The translations under genes and the position numbers were made by a program. Below the pieces are notes generated by a model. The model ran no database searches, was not told the DNA's origin, and saw only the letters and a list, made by a program, of their open reading frames with translations. Of a stretch of 64,000 nucleotides of DNA, positions 44,061-53,800 are shown in pieces. The DNA lies in the NCBI GenBank assembly GCA_024278595.1, contig JAJRSW010000114.1, forward strand, positions 1 through 64,000, in the 5' to 3' direction. The DNA is from Fidelibacterota bacterium (GTDB lineage: Bacteria > Fidelibacterota > UBA8477 > JABMPR01). Position 1 is the stretch's first letter, and each line of letters begins with the position of its first letter.

Positions 44061-44243
44061 GTGGCTGTACCAAAAAGAAAAACCTCACGGGCCCGCAGAG
44101 ACAGACGCCGGACACATTGGAAGATAACTCTAGCTGGTCTCATCACCTGCTCAAACTGCAGTGAACCAAAATTACCCCACCGTGTATGTTCACATTGTGG
44201 ATATTACAAAGGCAAACAGGTTATCATTCCTAAAGAAGTCTGA
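44061..44243 (+). CDS. rpmF: 50S ribosomal protein L32
   Basis: The 60-residue protein begins AVPKRKTSRARRDRRR, as L32 does, and has a zinc ribbon with CSNC and CSHC. The start is GTG, with AGGAG about 10 nt upstream. It sits between yceD and plsX, the normal order. Confidence 0.98.
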   Translation: MAVPKRKTSRARRDRRRTHWKITLAGLITCSNCSEPKLPHRVCSHCGYYKGKQVIIPKEV

Positions 44244-44250
44244 TCCCTAA

Positions 44251-45291
44251 ATGAAAATCGTGGTTGATGCTATGGGGGGCGATAACGCCCCTTTTATCAA
44301 TATTGAAGGTGCAATTCAATACTTGGCTGACCCCAAAAGTGTTGGTGAGATCATTCTGGTTGGCCGGGAAGAGCTGATTCAGGAAGAACTTCGATCACGA
44401 TCATTTAACAGCTCCCGACTCCATATTCAGCATGCTTCGCAGGTCGTGGAAATGAATGATTCACCCACACGATCATATAAAGAGAAAAAAGATTCTTCCA
44501 TGCGGGTGGGCATTGAGTTGGTCAAAACCGGTCAGGGGGATGCCTTCATCTCTGCTGGAAATACCGGAGCCACCATGGCCTATTCACTGCTGAGCCTGGG
44601 TCGTATCCCCGGTGTGGATCGTCCCGCTGTGGGTGCATTCATGCCCCATGAAGAGGGCACCACCCTCCTGTTGGACGTGGGTGCTGTTGCTCAGGCCAAG
44701 CCCAAGAATCTGCTTCAATTTGGCATCATGGGCAGTATCGTCTACCGCAAGATCACAAAATCTGAAACAGCGCGTGTGGCACTCATGAGTATTGGTGAAG
44801 AAGCTGAGAAAGGCACACCGCTGGTCAAAGAGGCCAAACGCTTGCTGGAGGCTGCTGATATTGACTTCCTGGGTTATGCTGAAGGGCGTGATATCTTTAA
44901 CAATAAATTTGATGTGATCGTAACTGACGGTTTCACTGGAAACGTATCCCTGAAACTGGCTGAGAGTACATTTGAAACACTATTCACCATGATCAAGAGT
45001 CGCTTGGATCGACCCAGTCGCCTCATCGGTGCTCGTCTCATCAAGCCTGTCTTTACTGAGTTGGTTGGTATTTTTGATCCCAATAACTATGGCGGCTCGC
45101 CCCTGTTAGGTATTAGGGGTATCTCACTTATTGCTCATGGGAGCTCCAATGAAAAAGCCATTAAAAACGCCCTGCTTGAAGCCCAGCGACTGATTAATTC
45201 CAACTTGATCGAAGCCATCGAACAGGAAATCACTGCTTCCTTATCCGATATCACTTATACAGAGCTGGACGAACAAATCATACATCACTGA
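44251..45291 (+). CDS. plsX: Phosphate acyltransferase PlsX
   Basis: The 346-residue enzyme begins MKIVVDAMGGDNAP, the PlsX signature, and contains DAFISAGNTGATMAYS, GVDRPAVGAFMP and VIVTDGFTGNVSLKLAES. It makes acyl-phosphate from acyl-ACP for phospholipid synthesis. It lies 7 nt after rpmF and 130 nt before fabH. The length is normal. Both neighbours belong to the same lipid-synthesis block. Confidence 0.98.
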   Translation: MKIVVDAMGGDNAPFINIEGAIQYLADPKSVGEIILVGREELIQEELRSRSFNSSRLHIQHASQVVEMNDSPTRSYKEKKDSSMRVGIELVKTGQGDAFISAGNTGATMAYSLLSLGRIPGVDRPAVGAFMPHEEGTTLLLDVGAVAQAKPKNLLQFGIMGSIVYRKITKSETARVALMSIGEEAEKGTPLVKEAKRLLEAADIDFLGYAEGRDIFNNKFDVIVTDGFTGNVSLKLAESTFETLFTMIKSRLDRPSRLIGARLIKPVFTELVGIFDPNNYGGSPLLGIRGISLIAHGSSNEKAIKNALLEAQRLINSNLIEAIEQEITASLSDITYTELDEQIIHH

Positions 45292-45316
45292 TCAACGTTT
45301 AAAAAATGAAAAGACT

Positions 45317-45348
45317 AACCGCAGAGAACACAGTGAACGCAAAGAGTA
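45317..45348. repeat. Dispersed intergenic repeat fragment (GCAGAG type)
   Basis: AACCGCAGAGAACACAGTGA and ACGCAAAGAGTA match the opposite strand of the 43468-43497 fragment type. It sits in the 130-nt gap between plsX and fabH and splits an otherwise tight block. Confidence 0.6.
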
Positions 45349-45421
45349 TTGTAATAAATGACTCTATTTATCCTCTTTCGCCGCTCTCCATCAACAATTA
45401 TTCAATCACAGGAAATATTTT

Positions 45422-46420
45422 ATGACCAGAGCTGCCATAACTGGAGTTGCCTCCTATGTACCAGAAAAAGTGTTAACCAATTTTGATCTGGAGAAAATGG
45501 TTGATACCAATAATGAGTGGATCATCTCTCGCACGGGAATTAAAGAACGGCATATTGTCGCCGAGGGCGAGGCCAGCTCAGATATGAGTGTCAAAGCGAT
45601 CGAGAAACTACTCAAACAAACCGGGGTACGCGCTGATGAGATCGATGCCATCATTGTAGCCACGGTCACGCCAGACATGTTATTCCCTTCAACCGCCGCC
45701 TTGATACAAAATAAAATCGGCGCCACCAAAGCCTGGGGATACGATCTCTCAGGAGCCTGTTCTGGTTTTCTGTTTGCCCTTAAATCCGGAGGTTCACTGG
45801 TCCAGACCGGCCACAAAAAAGTTATTGTCGTAGGTGTAGATACCATGAGTTCCATCATGGATTATACGGATCGCAACACCTGTATCCTTTTTGGTGACGG
45901 CGCCGGAGCTGTCCTGCTTGAACCCACAGAAGATGAAAAATTCGGGATCATCGATGATATCCTTTATCTTGACGGATCCGGTGGAGATGCACTTTACATG
46001 ACGGCTGGCGGTAGCCGAAAACCGGCCTCACAAGCGACCCTGGATGCCGGGGATCATTATCTTAAACAGGATGGTCGCAGTGTCTTCAAAAGAGCCTCAA
46101 AGGACATGGCTCAGGTCAGTGTGGATATTTTGAATCAGAACAATTTTAAAGCTGAAGATGTTGCCATATTTATTCCTCATCAAGCCAACAAACGTATCAT
46201 AGACGTGGCTGCCAGTAGAGCTGGCTTTACCGATGAACAGGTCCTGATCAATATTGATAAATACGGCAATACAACTGCCGGAACCTTGCCCTTAGGGTTA
46301 GATGAAGTGGTGCGGGAAAACAGGATTCAAGATGGCAGCCTGGTATTATTGGCCGCTTTTGGTGCCGGTTATACCTGGGGTAGCACCCTGCTGCGTTACG
46401 GACCATCCAGGAAAGCATAG
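45422..46420 (+). CDS. fabH: 3-oxoacyl-ACP synthase III (FabH)
   Basis: The 332-residue protein carries catalytic Cys113 (DLSGACSGFLFAL), His in FIPHQANKRI and Asn in YGNTTAGTLPL, the complete FabH triad. It begins fatty-acid synthesis by joining acetyl-CoA to malonyl-ACP. The N-terminus TGVASYVPEKVLTN and DTNNEWIISRTGIKERH are typical. Length is normal. The stop is 2 nt before the fabD start. Confidence 0.98.
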   Translation: MTRAAITGVASYVPEKVLTNFDLEKMVDTNNEWIISRTGIKERHIVAEGEASSDMSVKAIEKLLKQTGVRADEIDAIIVATVTPDMLFPSTAALIQNKIGATKAWGYDLSGACSGFLFALKSGGSLVQTGHKKVIVVGVDTMSSIMDYTDRNTCILFGDGAGAVLLEPTEDEKFGIIDDILYLDGSGGDALYMTAGGSRKPASQATLDAGDHYLKQDGRSVFKRASKDMAQVSVDILNQNNFKAEDVAIFIPHQANKRIIDVAASRAGFTDEQVLINIDKYGNTTAGTLPLGLDEVVRENRIQDGSLVLLAAFGAGYTWGSTLLRYGPSRKA

Positions 46421-46422
46421 TG

Positions 46423-47337
46423 ATGAACCGCGCCTTGGTTTTTCCCGGACAGGCCTCCCAATTCGTGGGAATGGGTCAGGATATTTTTGATAAACATGAA
46501 TCCATCCGAGACATGTACTCCACTGCTGAAGCTATTTTGGGTATTGATATTGCAGACATTACTTTTAACGGCCCTCTGGCGGCCTTAACCGAGACCAAAG
46601 TCACCCAACCGGCCCTGTTTATCGCATCGGCAGCCTTTTTCTCACTGCTGCCAGCGTCTTTCACGTTTCAGATGGTAGCCGGTCATAGCCTGGGAGAATA
46701 TTCAGCATTATATGCCGCAGGAGTGCTTAGTTTTGCAGATGCGATCAGCATTGTGAAAGCCAGAGCTGAAGGGATGCAGACCGCTGGAGAAGCCCAATCC
46801 GGTACCATGGCCGCTATCCTGAATATGTCCAGAGAAGATGTGGAGCAGGTCTGTCTGCATGCTTCCCAACAGGGTATTGTACAGGCTGCTAACTTCAACT
46901 CGACTGGACAGATCGTGATCTCAGGTGAAACAGAAGCCGTTCACCATGCCATGGAGATCGCCAAGAATCTCGGGGCACGCAAGGTGGTAGCACTGAACGT
47001 GAGTGGTGCTTTCCATTCTCCGCTCATGGCTCCTGCCGTAGAGGGCCTGACCGCAGCTATTGAAAAAGCGAATTTTGCCACTGCAAAAGTGCCTGTGATC
47101 GCCAATGTTGATGCCAGACCAACCACCGATCCGCATAAAATTAAAGCTAATCTTGTCCAACAGCTGGAGAACCCGGTGTTGTGGGAAGATAGTGTTCAAA
47201 CGATGCTTAAAGAGGGCGTCGACGAATTCGTTGAAATTGGTCCCGGAAGAGTACTGCAGGGGTTGATCCGCAGGATCGAACGCAGCACCACTGTTACCGG
47301 TATCGGGACTCAGGAACAATTGGAGGGATTATCATGA
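46423..47337 (+). CDS. fabD: Malonyl-CoA:ACP transacylase (FabD)
   Basis: The 304-residue protein begins MNRALVFPGQASQFVGMG and has catalytic Ser89 in AGHSLGEYSAL. His is expected in the GAFHSPLM segment, which is present. It loads malonyl groups on ACP. The ATG at 46423 follows the fabH stop by 2 nt and has AGGA 9 nt upstream; a GTG one codon earlier is possible. Its end overlaps fabG (ATGA). Confidence 0.97.
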   Translation: MNRALVFPGQASQFVGMGQDIFDKHESIRDMYSTAEAILGIDIADITFNGPLAALTETKVTQPALFIASAAFFSLLPASFTFQMVAGHSLGEYSALYAAGVLSFADAISIVKARAEGMQTAGEAQSGTMAAILNMSREDVEQVCLHASQQGIVQAANFNSTGQIVISGETEAVHHAMEIAKNLGARKVVALNVSGAFHSPLMAPAVEGLTAAIEKANFATAKVPVIANVDARPTTDPHKIKANLVQQLENPVLWEDSVQTMLKEGVDEFVEIGPGRVLQGLIRRIERSTTVTGIGTQEQLEGLS

Positions 47338-48083
47338 TCGACTATGAGGGGAAAATAGCACTTGTCACCGGATCAACCCGCGGAATTGGGTATCAGATCG
47401 CCTTAAACCTGGCAAAGTTGGGTGCCAAGGTAGTCATCAGCAGTCGCAACGCTGAGGATTGTCAGCAGGTCCAGAAAGAATTTGAATCAAATGGCTATAC
47501 CTGTTTGGGTGTGGCGGCTGATGTCTCTGACCCGGAAGCATGTAAAATGCTGGCTAATGCGGCCATAGAAGCTTTTGGTCCGGTGGATATCCTGGTGAAT
47601 AATGCCGGGATCACCAAGGATAATCTGATTATGCGCATGAAGGAAGATCAATGGGATGATATCATGAATGTTAACCTGAAAAGCGTTTTTAATATGTCTC
47701 AGGCACTGCTCCGTAATTTCCTGAAATTAAGGGGCGGTCGAATTATAAATATTACTTCAGTAGTTGGGCAAATGGGAAATGCTGGACAAGCCAACTACGC
47801 TGCTTCCAAGGCTGGTATTATTGGATTTACCAAGTCTTTGGCCAAGGAAGTTGGCTCCCGAGGAATCACTGTGAATGCTGTTGCACCTGGTTATATTGCC
47901 ACCGATATGACGGATGCGATCACGGATGATGCCCGAGATAAATTGTTTGCACAGATCCCCCTGGGTCGTATTGGAGCGGCAGCTGATGTTGCCAATTTGG
48001 TGGCGTTTCTTGGGTCTGAACAAGCCGGATATATCACAGGTCAGGTCTTCAATGTTGATGGCGGCCTGGTCATGCAAGGTTAG
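47334..48083 (+). CDS. fabG: 3-oxoacyl-ACP reductase (FabG)
   Basis: The 249-residue short-chain dehydrogenase has the NADP-binding [30 protein letters not shown], Ser in [11 protein letters not shown], and YAASKAG (Tyr and Lys). The end [17 protein letters not shown] is diagnostic of FabG. It reduces 3-oxoacyl-ACP. It is translationally coupled to fabD by a 4-nt overlap and followed by acpP after 26 nt. Confidence 0.98.
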   Translation: MIDYEGKIALVTGSTRGIGYQIALNLAKLGAKVVISSRNAEDCQQVQKEFESNGYTCLGVAADVSDPEACKMLANAAIEAFGPVDILVNNAGITKDNLIMRMKEDQWDDIMNVNLKSVFNMSQALLRNFLKLRGGRIINITSVVGQMGNAGQANYAASKAGIIGFTKSLAKEVGSRGITVNAVAPGYIATDMTDAITDDARDKLFAQIPLGRIGAAADVANLVAFLGSEQAGYITGQVFNVDGGLVMQG

Positions 48084-48109
48084 AACTGAAAGTTAGGAGA
48101 AAGAACAAC

Positions 48110-48343
48110 ATGTCAACTTTCGAAAAAGTACGCGATGTAATTGTTGAGAAATTAGGTGTAGATGCCGCCAAGATCACTGAAGATGCTTCATTTATTGATG
48201 ATCTGGGCGCCGATTCGCTGGACACCGTAGAATTGATCATGCAGTTTGAAGAAGTTTTTGATATTGAAATTCCCGATGAAGATGCTGAAAGTATCACCAC
48301 TGTTGGAAAATCCGTTCAATACATTGACAGTAAGCTCGGATAA
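48110..48343 (+). CDS. acpP: Acyl carrier protein
   Basis: The 77-residue acidic protein has the phosphopantetheine site Ser36 in [18 protein letters not shown] precedes the ATG. It carries growing acyl chains for all Fab enzymes in this block. The perfect inverted repeat that follows (48368-48427) may end or dampen transcription after it. Confidence 0.98.
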   Translation: MSTFEKVRDVIVEKLGVDAAKITEDASFIDDLGADSLDTVELIMQFEEVFDIEIPDEDAESITTVGKSVQYIDSKLG

Positions 48344-48367
48344 GCTTTAGTCTTCAAGTTTTCAATG

Positions 48368-48427
48368 AAAACTGGGTTCACTGAAACGTCCGGCTGTTAA
48401 GTCCGACCTAAAGGTGAACCCAGTTTT
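48368..48427 (+). terminator. Perfect 14-bp inverted repeat between acpP and fabF (partial terminator?)
   Basis: AAAACTGGGTTCAC and GTGAACCCAGTTTT pair fully around a 32-nt loop and are followed by a short T run. The next gene, fabF, is in the same pathway and begins 15 nt later. It therefore may act as an attenuator giving more acpP than fabF mRNA, or as a processing site. Confidence 0.65.
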
Positions 48428-48441
48428 TTATTAGGAGTAAC

Positions 48442-49683
48442 ATGAAAAAGCGTGTTGTGATCACTGGCATTGGGATTGTCTCACCATTAGGAAATGTGCT
48501 GGACACCTTCTGGAACAATCTGGTAGCTGGAAATAATGGAATCACTACTCAGGATTGGCTGGTAGAACAAAAGTACAATGCCACGGTAGCAGCTGTTGTT
48601 AAAGATGATCTGAGTATCGATGACATTGTTGACTTTAAAGAAGCACGCCGCATGGACCCCTTTACCCGCTATTCTGTGCATTCAGCCAAAGCTGCCATTG
48701 GGCAGAGTGGTCTGGATCTAAATAATGAAGACCCCACTCGCATTGGTGTCATTATAGGTAGTGGAGTTGGGGGATTGTACACTTTTGAAGAACAGCATGC
48801 CATGTTGGTCAAACGGGGTCACCGAAGAGTAAGTCCGTTCTTTATACCCATGATGATCCCTGATATTGCAGCTGGGTTTGTTTCCATCATCTGGGGTTTG
48901 AAAGGACCAAACTTTTCGGTCAATTCAGCTTGTGCCACAGCAGCTCATGCCGTCGGCCTGGGGCTGCGAGCCATCCGCTACGGTGATGCTGACGTCATGG
49001 TCTGTGGCGGGGCAGATGCCGCTTTGACCCAGATGGGATTTGCCGGTTTTGCCAACATGAAGGCGCTTAGTTTTAATCCGGATCCTGATTCGGCCAGTCG
49101 CCCCTTCGATAAAGCTCGCGATGGATTCGTCATGGGTGAAGGTGGCGGGGTCTTTGTTTTAGAGAGCTTGGAACATGCTCAGGCACGGGGTGCTACCATT
49201 CTGGCTGAGCTCGCTGGTTTTGGGATGTCTGCCGATGCCCACCATATCACCAGCCCGGCCCCTGAAGGTGAAGGAGCCAAACGTGCTATGAAAATGGCTC
49301 TGGCAGATGGTGATCTCAAGCCCACAGATATCGACTATATCAATGCCCATGGAACCTCAACTCCGGCCAATGATAAAAATGAATCCCTGGCAATTAAAAA
49401 CGTCTTTGGAGAGCACGCCTATGATCTGGCCATCAGCTCCACCAAATCCATGACCGGCCATCTCCTGGGAGCCTCAGGGGGTATTGAACTGGCAGCTCTG
49501 GTGAAGTCGATTCAAACCAACATCATTGCGCCCACTATCCACCACGAAAATCCCTGTGATGAATGCGATCTGAATTATACTCCAAATGTTTCGGTCCAAC
49601 GTGAGGTGAAAGCTGGTATTAGCAATTCCTTCGGTTTCGGCGGTCACAATGCTGTTCTGGCAGTCAAGGAATTCGAAGACTGA
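48442..49683 (+). CDS. fabF: 3-oxoacyl-ACP synthase II (FabF)
   Basis: The 413-residue condensing enzyme has Cys in VNSACATAAHAVGLG, His in YINAHGTSTPANDKNES and His in KSMTGHLLGASG, the Cys-His-His set of FabF. It elongates acyl-ACP. AGGAG stands before the ATG. Length is normal for the family (about 412). It is followed by rnc after 10 nt. Confidence 0.98.
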   Translation: MKKRVVITGIGIVSPLGNVLDTFWNNLVAGNNGITTQDWLVEQKYNATVAAVVKDDLSIDDIVDFKEARRMDPFTRYSVHSAKAAIGQSGLDLNNEDPTRIGVIIGSGVGGLYTFEEQHAMLVKRGHRRVSPFFIPMMIPDIAAGFVSIIWGLKGPNFSVNSACATAAHAVGLGLRAIRYGDADVMVCGGADAALTQMGFAGFANMKALSFNPDPDSASRPFDKARDGFVMGEGGGVFVLESLEHAQARGATILAELAGFGMSADAHHITSPAPEGEGAKRAMKMALADGDLKPTDIDYINAHGTSTPANDKNESLAIKNVFGEHAYDLAISSTKSMTGHLLGASGGIELAALVKSIQTNIIAPTIHHENPCDECDLNYTPNVSVQREVKAGISNSFGFGGHNAVLAVKEFED

Positions 49684-49693
49684 TCGGAGCATT

Positions 49694-50452
49694 ATGATAT
49701 TTCTGGGGAAGATCTTTCGCAAAACAAAGCCGACCCTACCGGTTTCTGAGGCTTTTGCTCATAATCTGAGAAGTATCGAAAAGACACTGGGCTATACTTT
49801 CAACGAACCGCACCTCTTGGAACGAGCCTTGACCCACAGCTCTTTCGCCAGCCAAAACAACATTAAATACTCCTACGAACGCCTGGAATTCCTGGGCGAT
49901 GCCGTTCTACAGCTTGTGGTCTCGGATTATCTTTTCAAAACACATCTTCACTTAAACGAGGGAACCCTTACTAAATACCGTACCATTCTGGTGAATGGCA
50001 GTTATTTGGCTGAGTGTGCCACACGCCTGGATCTGGGTCGTTGGATTCTGCTAAGCGAATCAAGTCGGCGAAGTGGGCAACGCGATAATGATTCAATTAT
50101 GGCTGATGTGACAGAATCGCTCATCGCTGCCATCTATATAGATGGCGGGTACGAGTCCGCTGCAAATTGGGTGAAAATTCACGTAATCGCTGGCAAACCA
50201 AATTATGCAGCTGAATTACAATCGTTTAATCACAAAGGGCAGCTGGCTGAGAAATGTCAACGTCTAAAGCTGGGCACCCCTCATTATGAAGTGACCAAAA
50301 CCACTGGCCCTGACCATGACCCCCTCTACATGATCGAGGTTTCTGTTGATGGAACGGTGGTGGGATTTGGAGAGGGCCGCAACAAAAAAGAGGCCAGCCA
50401 ACATGCCTCTGAAGACACCTTAAAGAACTGGGATATCCACTTTTCCAGCTAA
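49694..50452 (+). CDS. rnc: Ribonuclease III
   Basis: The 252-residue enzyme has the RNase III signature ERLEFLGDAVLQLVVSDYLF near 62-81 and DVTESLIAAIYIDGG. A C-terminal double-stranded RNA-binding domain follows (about 180-250: NHKGQLAEKCQRLKLGTPHYEV and KKEASQHASEDTL). It processes rRNA and other duplex RNA. ATG 49694 follows GGAGC; the frame is open 15 codons upstream inside fabF, which is not favoured. The dispersed repeat copy C begins at the base after its stop codon. Confidence 0.97.
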   Translation: MIFLGKIFRKTKPTLPVSEAFAHNLRSIEKTLGYTFNEPHLLERALTHSSFASQNNIKYSYERLEFLGDAVLQLVVSDYLFKTHLHLNEGTLTKYRTILVNGSYLAECATRLDLGRWILLSESSRRSGQRDNDSIMADVTESLIAAIYIDGGYESAANWVKIHVIAGKPNYAAELQSFNHKGQLAEKCQRLKLGTPHYEVTKTTGPDHDPLYMIEVSVDGTVVGFGEGRNKKEASQHASEDTLKNWDIHFSS

Positions 50453-50630
50453 CCTGCATTATTCATGAATTATTGCCACGAATACACTAAGCCACTAAGA
50501 TTATTAAAGTTATGAACAAGGTCATTTTAAACAGAATTATTTGCATCTGTGAGGGATAATTTTTGCTAAGATAAATTTTTTAAAACTTTGTGCCTTCGTG
50601 ACTTCGTGGCTATGGATTATTCAGGCTAAG
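50453..50630. repeat. Dispersed repeat, copy C (most complete, 178 bp)
   Basis: The left arm reads TGAATTATTGCCACGAA..ACTAAGCCACTAAG. The right arm, complemented, reads TGAATAATCC..GCCACGAAGTCACGAAG. The ends are therefore imperfect inverted repeats around a core of about 90 bp. The core is nearly identical in copies A (1-131) and B (9329-9491). No coding capacity is seen. The element begins directly after the rnc TAA. Confidence 0.88.
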
Positions 50631-50814
50631 TCAATCTCCTGTATTCACCTATTCATTGATCTACCCCATTATGAATCAAAGCCCTATCTCTTTGTTGCAG
50701 GTTAACCGATTTACACTATATTTTCCAATACGTTTAGTAATGACAACTAGTTTGCTCTCACGGCAACGATGCGAGCAAATCTTTAATAGGATATTGGCTA
50801 AAAACGATCATTTG

Positions 50815-53800
50815 ATGTTTCACTCTATTAAATTGCTGCTCTTCCCTCTCATCATGGTATCCAGTGCTATCTGTGAGGACATCTTTCCCTATCAATTTGA
50901 GACCATTGATATCACTCAGGGACTTCCTCTTAATAGTGTCAAGGCCATTGTTAAAGATAAATATGGCTTTATGTGGTTTGGTACAGAAGACGGCTTGAAC
51001 CGTTATGATGGTATATCCTTTAAAACCTACCGACATGATCCCCTAGACTCGGGTTCATTGAACTCCAGCTCAGTTTATTCGATCATAAAAGATATTCATG
51101 GAGACCTGTGGATAGGAACTTATGCATCAGGCTTGAATAAGTACGTCTACGAAACAGACAGCTTTATCGTGTACCCCCATGACCCGCTTGATAGTCTTAG
51201 CATAGGATCCGGAACGGCATATACTCTTCACGAAGATCATCAGGGCTATATCTGGGTTGGAACTACTGAATCTGGTCTTTTTCGTTTTGATCAGCAAACC
51301 AGTGAAGCTATTCCTGTCGATCAACTGGTGAGCAACGAGCAAACTCTCTCTGATTCCATCATTTTTGGCCTCTTTGAAGACCATGAGCACAAGTTATGGA
51401 TCTCAACTCTGCGCGGATTAAACGTTCTTGACCTCCAAAGTTATGAATTACAAATATACACGCATGATCCAGATGACCCCAGCAGCCTTTTTGACAACAA
51501 TTTGACCCACGTTTTTGAGACCTTTGATGGTCAGGACTATCGGATATGGGTCGGGACAAATTGGGGTGGTTTCGATCAGTATGACCTGGGAAGTGATTCC
51601 TTTATTCATCACGGCTTTACTTCTGCTATTAATCCAAATTATCCGGAAACCAGCGTGACCTGGATGGTTCAGGAAAGCCAGGATCGATTTTGGGTCGGGA
51701 CAGATTCCAAGGGCATACTACTCATGGATATGCAGGGGCGGTTACTGGAGATCATCGGCAGAAAGGTGTATGATGATACTGCGTTGAATGATGATGTTAT
51801 CGAAGGCTTTTACGATGATGGAAATATCATCTGGGTTGCCACCTCTGGCGGCGGTGTGGGTAAATATATCAGAGATCGTAAAAAGTTTTATAGTTTTACC
51901 TATGACCCCCTTGACCCCGCCGGCCTGCATGATGAACGTATTTTACAGATCCGCGATGACAGTAAAGGTAATCTATGGATCGCCACCTGGACCGAAGGCC
52001 TGTCCTACTATGATACCCAGCAAAAATCATTCAGGGTCTATATGCATGACCCGCAGGATTCCGGCAGTTTAAGTGACAATGGGATCATGGATATTCTGGT
52101 TGATCGCAATGATAATCTCTGGGTTATTTCAGCCAGTACAACACTTGATCTGCTCAGGAATGGCGCCAGCTCATTTGAGCATATAGAAGCGAATATTGGC
52201 GATTCCCTGGCGCTTCAAAGTGAGTACTTGACTACCATGCTTGAAGATGGCGAGGGGAACATTTGGCTGGGTAGCCGGGCTAATGGATTATTCAAACTTG
52301 ATCCACTTACCCTGGAGTTCCAGACCTTTCGCGAACCTGGGGTGAATAATGTAAATCTGGGAAACATCTCCTATTATTCAATGTTTGAGGACTCGCGCGG
52401 TATGCTGTGGTTGGGGGCTGAGAGTGAAGGGCTCATCGCCTTTGACCGTGAGAAGCAAAGCCTCATACAATTCAAATCCATCCCCGGTGACCCCCAGGCC
52501 CTACCCAATGATGATGTTATGTGTTTTCATGAAGACAATGATGGATACATCTGGCTGGGAACCTACGGCGGTGGGTTAACTAAGTTTGATCCACTCAACC
52601 AAACATTTGAGAATTTTGGTATTGAGCATGGCCTTTTAAGTGAAACCATTTATAAAATATTTGAGGATAAAAAAGGGTATCTGTGGGTCAGTACGAATAA
52701 TGGACTTGCTCGTTTTGACAAAATCCGGAAATCGTTTAAGACCTATTCCATAGCGGATGGTGTCCGGAGCAAGGAGTTTAACCCTGCCGGCTGTATCGAT
52801 GAACATGGTTGGCTGTATTTTGGTGGTGTTAGGGGAATTACATATTTTGACCCGGATCAGATCAAAGACAATCAGTATATTCCCCCGATTCAGTTTACTT
52901 CCCTATCGATCATGAATCATGATATTCAAGTGAATGAATTATATAATGATCGAATCGTTCTGAACCTGAGCATAGTTGAACGACCTCAGATAACATTATT
53001 CCCCGAGGATCTTTTCTTCAGCATTAGCTTCGCAAGTCTGGATTATTACCATTCTCCCAGCAATGAATACGCCTACCTCATGGAAGGCTTGGCAGATACC
53101 TGGCATAACATCGGCACTCAGGGAAATATCACTTTTACGAATCTCAAACCAGGTGACTACACGCTGCATGTCAAGGGCAGTAATAATGATGGCTTGTGGA
53201 ACGAGGAAGGCAATTCGCTGAGGATCCTGGTTCTTCCAGAATTTTATGAAACATGGTGGTTTATCAGTGGCGCTGTTTTGTTTCTGGGGCTGGGTATATT
53301 TCAAATTTCACGGATGCGTACTGCATTTCTGGTACGCCATGCTGAAGAACTCAAACAACACAATATTGAACTGAACGCCCAGATAGCATCAAGGCGAAAA
53401 GCCCATCGCCGGGCTCGCGAGCGAGCTGATTATTTCAGGGCTGTGATATCGCGGTCACCTATTCCCATGGCCATCCATAATATTGATGGGAATATCACCT
53501 TTCTGAATCAGGGCTGGGTCGATCTGTGGAAATCCGGTACTGCGGAAGATATTATTCGGGATTACCAGGTTGATCTTGATCCACTATCCCAACAGCTTGG
53601 GCTTGGGAAAAGTTTTCATAAGGCTTTGGATGGAAACATCCTGGAACATCCGGAGGTAACCTTTACAGCCGCTGATGGAGCGGCCAGAATGGTGCATATT
53701 CTACTTTACCCTTTAAAGGAAGAGGCTGGATCCACCAATCAGATCATGATTTCCATGGAGGATGTTACCGAGATCGTAAGTCACCGCAATCTGATTGAAA

